A DNA stretch of 11,585 nucleotides, from assembly GCA_023488835.1 (NCBI GenBank), contig JAMDCS010000117.1:10210-21794 (forward strand), written 5' to 3'. The notes beneath the pieces were generated by a model. The model saw only the letters and a list, made by a program, of their open reading frames with translations. It searched no databases and was not told the DNA's origin. This DNA comes from Candidatus Bathyarchaeota archaeon (GTDB lineage: Archaea > Thermoproteota > Bathyarchaeia > Bathyarchaeales > UBA233). A program made the position numbers and the translations under genes. Shown here piece by piece: positions 5,820 through 11,585 of the stretch (positions within the stretch are counted from its first letter, which is position 1; every line of letters begins with the position of its first letter).

Positions 5820-6257
5820 TCAAATATTTTTACGTTTGGCGTCATAGCTGCATGAGTAGCATTTCCCATCATGCACACAAACCACGCCCCCGCAGTTTGA
5901 ACATCGATACTTCTCTTCCTGGTTTTTCAGGAACGCATCCATGCCTTCTGCTTTTATCATTTTGAGGTTTTCAACCATGCTCATGCCGTACCGTTCACGG
6001 TAGCGTTTGTCTAAATGGTCAAGGTGTTTGCAGGGCATGGTGTCGCATTGGTGGCAGGATTGGATTTGGTGTTTGGATAGTTTTTTGCAGCCTCGTTTGA
6101 TGTAGCAGTTTTTGGCTCTGGGAAGGCAGCCTGCGCAATGCGTCACTTTACCTCTTTGACGTGGTATTCCATGCGTGTAAGCCAAGTAGGCTTTGCATAT
6201 GCCGCAGTTCATGCCGCATGGCGCTATGAGTTCAGCTGTAAATAGGGTTTGACTCAT
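5820..6257 (-). CDS. Cys-rich DUF3795-type zinc or metal-binding protein
   Basis: A 145-residue protein with 15 cysteines. It opens with APCGMNCGICKAYLAY (residues 12-27), the signature of DUF3795, a small family common in archaea and anaerobic bacteria with no assigned reaction. Cysteines fall in groups: 14/18/21, 41/44/51/57, 68/71/76, then a separate C-terminal knuckle 119/122/127/133/136 in the style of a zinc ribbon (CSNCGG and CYSC). The middle (about 80-115) is helical and charged. The pattern suggests two or three metal sites, zinc or iron-sulfur. There is no Shine-Dalgarno site before the ATG at 6255-6257, and a TATA-like box near 6279-6286 would put the transcript start at the ATG itself, so the message may be leaderless. 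It is not in an operon. Function unknown. Confidence 0.85.
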   Translation of the reverse strand: MSQTLFTAELIAPCGMNCGICKAYLAYTHGIPRQRGKVTHCAGCLPRAKNCYIKRGCKKLSKHQIQSCHQCDTMPCKHLDHLDKRYRERYGMSMVENLKMIKAEGMDAFLKNQEEKYRCSNCGGVVCVHDGKCYSCSYDAKRKNI

Positions 6258-6277
6258 AAGTTGTATTGGGCAGATAC

Positions 6278-6290
6278 AGTTTAAGTGGTT
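6278..6290 (-). promoter_or_regulatory. Putative leaderless promoter of the DUF3795 gene
   Basis: The minus-strand sequence CACTTAAACTG (complement of 6278-6288) is TATA-like and lies about 25 nt upstream of the ATG at 6257. That spacing, with no ribosome binding site in between, points to a leaderless transcript. Confidence 0.4.
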
Positions 6291-6370
6291 TACGTTCTGT
6301 ACCCGAGTATCAAGTTAGCGTGTTCCTGAGGGATAATTCTTAATTACCGCGTCCGATAAATGGAGTGGCT

Positions 6371-6375
6371 GAGGT
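6371..6375 (+). promoter_or_regulatory. ilvC ribosome binding site
   Basis: GAGGT nine bases before the ATG at 6385 fixes the start there rather than at the in-frame ATG at 6394. A weak TATA-like stretch, TTCTTAATTA, lies further up at about 6337-6346. Confidence 0.6.
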
Positions 6376-6384
6376 AACTATAAA

Positions 6385-7452
6385 ATGGTGAAAATGGATT
6401 TCGGTGGCGTCAAAGAGGACGTCATTACTCGAAAAGAGTTCACATTAGCACAAGCCCAAAAAATCCTAAAAGACGAAGTCGTGGTCTCACTCGGCTACGG
6501 CATTCAAGGTCAAGCTCAATCACTCAACATGCGAGACCAGGGAATAAAAGTAATAATCGGACAAGAAAAAGAAGGCGTATTCAAAAAAGAATGGGATAAA
6601 GCAGTTGCCGACGGCTGGGTTCCTGGCAAAAACCTCTTCCCAATGGAAGAAGCAGCTAAAAAAGGAACCATCAAACTGTTCCTACTCACTGATGCAGCAC
6701 AAAAAGCAGTATGGCCAAAAGTCAAAGCAACCCTCAAAAAAGGAGACGCACTCTACTTCAGCCACGGCTTTAGCATCGTCTACAAAGAACAAACAGGCGT
6801 TATCCCACCCAAAGACATAGACGTAATTCTTGTTGCACCAAAAGGCTCTGGCACATCTGTGCGCAGAAACTTTGTTGACGGAAGCGGCATAAACTGCAGC
6901 TTTGCAGTCTTCCAAAACGCAACAGGTAAAGCCGAAGAACGCGCTAAAGCACTCGGCATCGCCATCGGCGGAGGATACCTCTTTCCAACCACCTTTGAGA
7001 AAGAAACTTACAGCGACCTAACAGGCGAACGCGGCACATTGATGGGTGCACTCGCAGGCATCCTAGAAGCCCAATACAAAACCTTGCGTGAACATGGACA
7101 CAGCCCAAGCGAGGCATTTAACGAAAGCGTTGAGGAACTCACACAAAGCCTAATCCGCCTTGTCGACGAAAACGGCATGGACTGGATGTACTGCAACTGC
7201 AGCGAAACCGCACGCATCGGCGCATTGCGTTGGAGAAGCCGTTTCCGCGAAGCAACTCAACCAGTGTTTGATTCCCTCTACGAGCTTGTCGCTGCAGGCG
7301 AAGAAACGCGCATCGTATTGGAAAAGAGCAAAGAGCCTAACTACCGCCAGAAACTCGCTGACGAACTCAAAGAGATGGGCAACAGCGAAATGTGGCGCGC
7401 AGGCGCAACTGTTCGGTCACTTAGACCGGGCAAACCGAAGAAGCCAGAGTAA
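6385..7452 (+). CDS. ilvC: Ketol-acid reductoisomerase (KARI)
   Basis: A 355-residue enzyme of valine, isoleucine and leucine synthesis that isomerises and reduces acetolactate or acetohydroxybutyrate using Mg2+ and NAD(P)H. The Rossmann nucleotide motif is GYGIQGQAQSLNMRD (37-51); FSHG with H127, APKGSG (151-156) and metal-binding D211 and E215 in YSDLTGERGT follow. The C-terminal all-helical domain starts near residue 205. The overall wording (GYGIQGQAQSLN, DGWVPG, EELTQSL, NGMDWMYCNCS, TVRSLRP) recalls the KARI subfamily familiar from Bacteroidetes rather than the common GYGSQGHAHALN form. The cofactor loop (60-70) is longer than usual and has Glu61 where an Arg is common. The ATG at 6385 follows GAGGT (6371-6375) by nine bases. 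No other ilv gene adjoins it. Confidence 0.95.
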   Translation: MVKMDFGGVKEDVITRKEFTLAQAQKILKDEVVVSLGYGIQGQAQSLNMRDQGIKVIIGQEKEGVFKKEWDKAVADGWVPGKNLFPMEEAAKKGTIKLFLLTDAAQKAVWPKVKATLKKGDALYFSHGFSIVYKEQTGVIPPKDIDVILVAPKGSGTSVRRNFVDGSGINCSFAVFQNATGKAEERAKALGIAIGGGYLFPTTFEKETYSDLTGERGTLMGALAGILEAQYKTLREHGHSPSEAFNESVEELTQSLIRLVDENGMDWMYCNCSETARIGALRWRSRFREATQPVFDSLYELVAAGEETRIVLEKSKEPNYRQKLADELKEMGNSEMWRAGATVRSLRPGKPKKPE

Positions 7453-7455
7453 GCT

Positions 7456-7494
7456 TCTTTTTCCATTCTTACTTACTTTTTCTGTTATTTTTCG
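7456..7494 (+). terminator. T-rich terminator region after ilvC
   Basis: Just after the ilvC stop codon come several closely spaced T-runs of five bases or so (near 7458-7462, 7478-7482 and 7488-7492). Clusters of T-runs without hairpins are typical archaeal termination signals. Confidence 0.55.
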
Positions 7495-7536
7495 TTTAAG
7501 TGTACATTAAATTCTCACTTGTTTGGCAAGCTAATC

Positions 7537-7576
7537 TTTTATACCTGAAAACAACGCTGTGCTAAGAAACACGGAG
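7537..7576 (+). promoter_or_regulatory. Promoter and ribosome binding site of the arsB-like gene
   Basis: TTTTATACC at 7537-7545 is a TATA-like box, giving a start near 7565. GGAG at 7573-7576 lies seven bases before the TTG at 7584 and supports that unusual start codon. The gene therefore has its own promoter and is not simply read through from ilvC. Confidence 0.55.
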
Positions 7577-7583
7577 CACCCTC

Positions 7584-8939
7584 TTGGACTACATCACAGT
7601 AGCCGCCCTAACTATCTTTGCAGTGACGCTTTTCTTGATGATTAAGCGTCCGCGGGGTTTGCGGCTAGGCTATGCGGCAGGTATCGGCGCGGTGGCGTCG
7701 CTGCTTTTGGGCACGGTGAGTTTGGGGCAGGCTGCACAGTCTTTTTTGGACATTTGGGATGCTGCCCTTGCGTTTATCGGAATTGTTGCGTTGTCGGTTA
7801 TTTTGGATGCGATGGGATTTTTCAAGTGGGCTGCACTTAGGGTTGTACGGCTCGCTAAAGGCAGCGGTGTCCGCCTGTACTTCTACGTGTCCTTGCTAAC
7901 AGCGGCGGTCAGCATCCTTTTCGCTAACGACAGCGCCGTCTTGATTCTAACACCCATAGTGTTGGAAATCATCAGTCAACTAAAAATTGATGGAAAAGGC
8001 AGGTTGGCGTACCTGTTTTCGGCTGGACTCATCGCTGACACTGCCGCCATGCCGCTGATTACGAGTAACCCGATTAACATTTTGAGCGCGGACTTTTTCA
8101 AGTACACTTTCATCGATTACTTAGTGTTCATGGGTCCAATTGCCATAGCCACAATCACAAGCAGCATGCTGCTGGTTTACATGTTTTTCCGCAAAAAAAT
8201 CCCCAAAACATACGATTTAGAGTTGGTTGATGCTTTAGCTGCTGGGTCAACGCCGATTTCGCCGAAACTGCTTAAAATCAGCCTTGTCGCTCTCATCGCG
8301 ATTGATGTAGGCTACGTTTTTGCGTCTCTTAGCAGGATTCCTGTGTCTTTAGTGATTTGTTCAGGCGCTGTTTTCTTGTTAGCGGTTTATTTAGCTAGCC
8401 TCAACGGTGAAATCGTTCGAGGCGAGCGGAAAGGGCTCAAGGGCTTGGCAAGGGACATCAACTGGGACATCGTGCTGTTTATGCTTAGCATTTTCCTCGT
8501 AGTTCAGGGCTTGGAACATGTGGGAGTCAGCAGCCTGCTGGCGTCAGCACTTGTAAAGACAAGCGCGTTGCCTTCAGCTTTGAGCATCATCGCACCAAGC
8601 TTGCTGGTTACAGTTGGGGCGAGCTTCATGAACAACTGGCCCATGACTATACTGGGAATGTTTTCGATTAAGCAGGCGGCGGCAACTGCTGCGTTGAGTA
8701 GCCCAGTGTTGACGGGACTGGTGTTCTCCAATATCATTGGCAACAATTTGGGTCCACACTTTTTCCCGCTGGGTTCCTTGGCGATTCTGATGTGGCTGGA
8801 AACCATGAAGCGCAAAGGCGTAAACATCAGCCTGTGGAGCTACCTTAAAGTCGGCGCGGTCCTGTCGATTGTGGAGGTGGCTGTGGCTTCGCTGGTTCTG
8901 TGGGCAGAGATAACCTGGTTTGGGTTCAAGCTATTTTAA
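7584..8939 (+). CDS. arsB: ArsB-type arsenite efflux permease
   Basis: A 451-residue polytopic membrane protein with about 11-12 spans. It shares the landmarks of ArsB (ion transporter superfamily): FANDSAVLILTPIVLEI at about 112-128, ADTAAMPLITSNPINILSAD in the centre, a large cytoplasmic loop near 195-225, FMNNWPMTILGMFSI, and IIGNNLGPHFFPLGSLAIL near the C-terminus. The paired NDSA and MNN segments are the transport-site hairpins. ArsB extrudes arsenite or antimonite from the cytoplasm, powered by the membrane potential or, with ArsA, by ATP. No arsR, arsA, arsC or arsM lies beside it. Translation starts at TTG (7584) with GGAG seven bases upstream. The 3' end overlaps the convergent adenylyltransferase gene by nine bases. 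A Na+/H+ or other anion antiporter of the same superfamily is the main alternative. Confidence 0.85.
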   Translation: MDYITVAALTIFAVTLFLMIKRPRGLRLGYAAGIGAVASLLLGTVSLGQAAQSFLDIWDAALAFIGIVALSVILDAMGFFKWAALRVVRLAKGSGVRLYFYVSLLTAAVSILFANDSAVLILTPIVLEIISQLKIDGKGRLAYLFSAGLIADTAAMPLITSNPINILSADFFKYTFIDYLVFMGPIAIATITSSMLLVYMFFRKKIPKTYDLELVDALAAGSTPISPKLLKISLVALIAIDVGYVFASLSRIPVSLVICSGAVFLLAVYLASLNGEIVRGERKGLKGLARDINWDIVLFMLSIFLVVQGLEHVGVSSLLASALVKTSALPSALSIIAPSLLVTVGASFMNNWPMTILGMFSIKQAAATAALSSPVLTGLVFSNIIGNNLGPHFFPLGSLAILMWLETMKRKGVNISLWSYLKVGAVLSIVEVAVASLVLWAEITWFGFKLF

Positions 8940-9971
8940 TACCAGTTTCCTTAGAATTTCTCGGTAAACATTCAACGCGGTTTTTTCGTCCGCAACGCCT
9001 TTTATGAGCATACGTCCACCGTTAAACAGGCTCACCTCATAGCTTTTGTAATCAAACATCAAAGCTAACCGTGACTTCAAACGCACGTTGAATTGCTTAC
9101 TGACCTGTGGGTAAACTTCGTCAAGGCTCAGTTTTAGGGGTTTTTCGGGGTTGATGTTGGCGGTTTCTTTGCCGCAGAGCCAAACCAGCCGTTCGCCGCC
9201 AGCAATCGACGATACTTCGCCATGGCAGACGGGGCAGCGGGTGTTTTTTGAGATGTCAATGACAGCGAAGTCCATGTCGCTGAAGTCGCAGACCATCAAC
9301 TTATTCTTCAATGTGGAGCCCACGCCAGATAGGAGTTTTATGGTTTCCATGGCTTGCAAGGCGCCGATTATCCCCGTTGTGGCTCCGAGGACGCCGCGCG
9401 TGTTGCATGTTAACAGGTCTGAGTCTGAGAGGTTAGGCATTAAACATTCAAGGCAGCCTGTGTCGGGCGGAGCAAACACGGATAGGTTGCCTTCGATGCC
9501 GATGGCTGCGCCAAAAACATATGGAATGCCCAGTTTTACGCAGGCGCGGTTAACAAGGTAACGGGTAACCATGTTATCTAAGCCGTCAACGACGCAGTCC
9601 ACGCCTTTTAGGAGCCGTTCAACGTTGCCTGCGTTGACGTTTTCAGGAACCGCTTCCACGGCAGCTAGGGGGTTTTGTTTTTCCAGTTTTTTCGCGGCAA
9701 CTTCGGTTTTGGGATAGTGCAGGTCGTCGGTGTTGTAGAGGATTTGTCGGTGGAGGTTGTGGGTTTCTATGGTGTCTTGGTCGATTAAGCGGATGTAGCC
9801 AACGCCAGCCAACGCAAGATAAAGCGAAGAAACGGTGCCTAATCCGCCAGCACCAACAATCGCAACCTTAGACCTAGCAAGCTCGCGCTGACCTTTCTCA
9901 CCCAACTCTTTCAGTATAGTTTGGCGACTGTAAAACTCTTTAGCGAACACCTGTTTTTCTGCCGCATCCAC
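8931..9971 (-). CDS. MoeB/ThiF-type E1-like adenylyltransferase with C-terminal extension
   Basis: A 346-residue protein. The first 250 residues are a complete MoeB/ThiF/E1 module: YSRQTILKELG (14-24), GAGGLG ATP loop (40-45), DQDTIETHNLHRQ (64-76), DNMVTR (132-137), zinc-binding CLEC (173-176) and CPVC (246-249), and C189 in the crossover loop before GVLGATTG. Such enzymes adenylate the C-terminal glycine of a ubiquitin-like carrier (ThiS, MoaD, SAMP) for sulfur transfer to thiamine, molybdopterin or tRNA. The last 95 or so residues form an extra domain, which I associate with archaeal members of this family. The start is GTG (9969-9971), with GGAG at 9983-9986 eleven bases upstream. It lies 28 nt after the ligase gene on the same strand. 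Which carrier it serves is unclear. Confidence 0.92.
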   Translation of the reverse strand: MDAAEKQVFAKEFYSRQTILKELGEKGQRELARSKVAIVGAGGLGTVSSLYLALAGVGYIRLIDQDTIETHNLHRQILYNTDDLHYPKTEVAAKKLEKQNPLAAVEAVPENVNAGNVERLLKGVDCVVDGLDNMVTRYLVNRACVKLGIPYVFGAAIGIEGNLSVFAPPDTGCLECLMPNLSDSDLLTCNTRGVLGATTGIIGALQAMETIKLLSGVGSTLKNKLMVCDFSDMDFAVIDISKNTRCPVCHGEVSSIAGGERLVWLCGKETANINPEKPLKLSLDEVYPQVSKQFNVRLKSRLALMFDYKSYEVSLFNGGRMLIKGVADEKTALNVYREILRKLVLK

Positions 9972-9999
9972 CTTTAGTCAATCTCCAAATTGTGTGTTG

Positions 10000-11585
10000 T
10001 TAGCTACTGTTATATTTGCCTTTATTGCGAAACTGCCTATCATATATTTCCCTAACCCGACTAATTGTGTCGGCTTCTTCAGGTGTTTTGTCGTCGCGGA
10101 TTCGGGTGATTCTTGCGAACCTCAGCGCCATTTGACTCATGTACTTTGGGCTTTGCTGGATTTCGTTGTAGGCAACTTCCACCACGATTTTCGGCATAAC
10201 GATTACGCGGTGACCGTTTTTGTCGAGGGCTGATTCCTTTAGCCTCTTGGTTAACTCGATTATTTCAGCGTCAGTTAACCCCTTAAACGTCTTTCCAACA
10301 TTCAAAAACTCGCCTGTAGCAGAATCTTTTGCGGCAAGGTAATAGTCGGAGAGCCAGCCTTTCCGTCTGCCGTAACCGTATTCGGCAGCGGTGATGACAA
10401 GGTCTAGGGGTTCGAGGATTGTTTTTATTTTTAGCCACCGTTTGCCCCTGCGTCCAGGAGTGTAGAGGCTACTGGGTTTTTTTGCCATTAACCCTTCGTG
10501 CCCTGCCGCGATGGCTTCTTTGAGGAAACTTTCGGCTTGTGTTGACTGGTCAGTGACTATCTGTTTGGATAATGGGATTTTCTCGACGTTTTGAGAGAGT
10601 ATTTGGCGGCGCTGGGTATATGGTAGGGTGATTAGGCTTTCGCCGTTTAGGTAGAGAATATCGAAAAGGTAGAGGGTTAAGGGAATTTTCTTTGCCATAC
10701 CGCTGATGCCGCGAACCCGTTTGAAGCGGCGCATTAAATGCTGAAACGCAATCGGGTAACCAGCGCTGTCCAAAGAAATTACTTCACCTTCCATTATGAT
10801 GGATTGGGCGTGGATGTTTTGTTCAACGATTTCGACTATTTCAGGCATACTCAGGGTTACGTCGGTTAATCTTCTGCTAAAAATTTCCACTCTGCCGTCT
10901 TGCTTGTGGATTTGCACCCTTGCCCCATCGTACTTGTACTCGAACGCGGTTTTGCCGCCATGCTCCGCTAATGCTTCGTTGACTGACTGGGCAGTTTGCG
11001 CAAGCATGAGTTTTACTGGTCTAAAAACGGTAAAACCTGCTTTTTCTAAGGCTTCTGGACCTTGGGTTTTCAAGGTTGCTGCCACTTCGCCGATGTCACC
11101 CAAAACCATGCTGACGTGCTGCACCCTTTGAAGCGGAACATTGAAAGCTCGTGCGACTGCTTGTTCCATTAAGCCTTCATGCAAGCCTGTGCGCATTTCG
11201 CCCGTGAAGATTTTTACAAGGTACTTAGCTTCGACTGGTTCAGCTTGGCTCATCAACGTTGTGATTAGGCGTTCTTTTTTGGTTCTGGAACCTGAACCCT
11301 GCGCTTGCGCGATGGCATTGAATGCACGTGTGACTTCGGTTATGGTTAAGGATTTCTCTGTTAGTTGGGTTTGTTTTTTGGGTTTGGTTTGTTCGAGGAC
11401 GGTTTTGGTGGCTGAACCGATGTCACCTGTGCTTGCCATGGCTTGACGGAAAAGGTCCCAATCAAATTCGCTGATTCGCTCGAAGATGTGAGTGAGGGTT
11501 GACCAGCTTACGTCAAGGGATTTTTGGCTGTACTTTGGGAAGGCTCTGCCAACCATCATGTTTGTGGCAGGTTCAATCTCTTCGG
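10000..11585 (-). CDS. lig: ATP-dependent DNA ligase, archaeal type, 5' end cut by window edge
   Basis: The frame is open to the right edge and reads EEIEPATN before the first ATG at 11557-11559; family members have this segment about 50 residues into the protein, so that ATG is internal and the true start is outside. Counting from it, an N-terminal DNA-binding domain (about 1-170) is followed by the adenylation motif KYDGAR, with the lysine at residue 209 that takes the AMP, then FSRRL, MEGEV, LFDILYLNG, EGLMAKK and KRWLKIK of motifs III to V, and an OB-fold C-terminus. These enzymes seal nicks in replication and repair and need Mg2+. The protein ends RQFRNKGKYNSS at a TAA. The adenylyltransferase gene follows 28 nt later, so co-transcription is likely. 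Confidence 0.96.
   Translation of the reverse strand, partial: EEIEPATNMMVGRAFPKYSQKSLDVSWSTLTHIFERISEFDWDLFRQAMASTGDIGSATKTVLEQTKPKKQTQLTEKSLTITEVTRAFNAIAQAQGSGSRTKKERLITTLMSQAEPVEAKYLVKIFTGEMRTGLHEGLMEQAVARAFNVPLQRVQHVSMVLGDIGEVAATLKTQGPEALEKAGFTVFRPVKLMLAQTAQSVNEALAEHGGKTAFEYKYDGARVQIHKQDGRVEIFSRRLTDVTLSMPEIVEIVEQNIHAQSIIMEGEVISLDSAGYPIAFQHLMRRFKRVRGISGMAKKIPLTLYLFDILYLNGESLITLPYTQRRQILSQNVEKIPLSKQIVTDQSTQAESFLKEAIAAGHEGLMAKKPSSLYTPGRRGKRWLKIKTILEPLDLVITAAEYGYGRRKGWLSDYYLAAKDSATGEFLNVGKTFKGLTDAEIIELTKRLKESALDKNGHRVIVMPKIVVEVAYNEIQQSPKYMSQMALRFARITRIRDDKTPEEADTISRVREIYDRQFRNKGKYNSS

Noticed and set aside
4741..8939. A new multi-gene system made of the WbqC, DUF3795, ilvC and arsB genes
   Set aside because: Strands alternate, each gene shows its own promoter signals, and the functions are unrelated; nothing suggests that they act together.
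9151..11446. Several open frames of 79-136 codons antisense to the adenylyltransferase and ligase genes
   Set aside because: They are mirror frames of well-identified genes and show no start signals or family likeness.
1..11585. CRISPR arrays, transposases, phage genes, tRNA or rRNA genes
   Set aside because: No regularly spaced repeats, inverted-repeat-bounded element, integrase or tRNA cloverleaf was found on either strand by eye.

Overview
The window reads as a piece of an archaeal chromosome, most likely from the Thermoproteota/Bathyarchaeia side of the tree; the lineage call is inference. Direct support for Archaea: an archaeal-type secE-spt5-rpl11-rpl1 cluster, a DTD2-type D-aminoacyl-tRNA deacylase, an archaeal ATP-dependent DNA ligase, TATA-like boxes about 25 nt before expected transcript starts, GGTGA/GGAG ribosome binding sites, T-run terminators, and several GTG or TTG starts. 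Base composition is moderate, and genes are close-packed on both strands with short convergent overlaps.

Layout. 1-1817 (minus): the ribosomal/transcription operon secE > spt5(nusG) > rpl11 > rpl1, with rpl1 cut by the left edge. 1818-2155: a 338-nt stretch with no convincing gene, holding the secE promoter and the dtdA terminator. 2156-2980 (minus): dtdA, divergent from a vapBC-type toxin-antitoxin pair at 3111-3772 (plus) whose genes share one base. 3864-4775 (plus): an ornithine-carbamoyltransferase-family gene with several changed substrate-site residues. 4741-5610 or 5616 (minus): an orphan WbqC-family gene whose tail overlaps it. 5820-6257 (minus): a small Cys-rich DUF3795 protein. 6385-7452 (plus): ilvC, resembling the Bacteroidetes-type subfamily with an unusual cofactor loop. 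7584-8939 (plus): an ArsB-type arsenite efflux permease. 8931-9971 (minus): a MoeB/ThiF E1-like adenylyltransferase with an extra C-terminal domain, lying 28 nt downstream of the DNA ligase gene at 10000-11585, whose 5' end runs off the right edge.

How the genes fit together. Most are housekeeping: translation and secretion, tRNA proofreading, amino-acid biosynthesis (arginine-like and branched-chain), sulfur carrier/molybdopterin activation, and DNA joining. The accessory content is the toxin-antitoxin pair, the orphan WbqC gene and the arsenite pump. I found no CRISPR array, prophage, transposase, rRNA or tRNA, and no multi-gene cluster that I would call a new system. The best leads are single-gene: the altered carbamoyltransferase active site, the KARI cofactor loop, the vapBC operator candidates, and the reading frame upstream of the WbqC gene.
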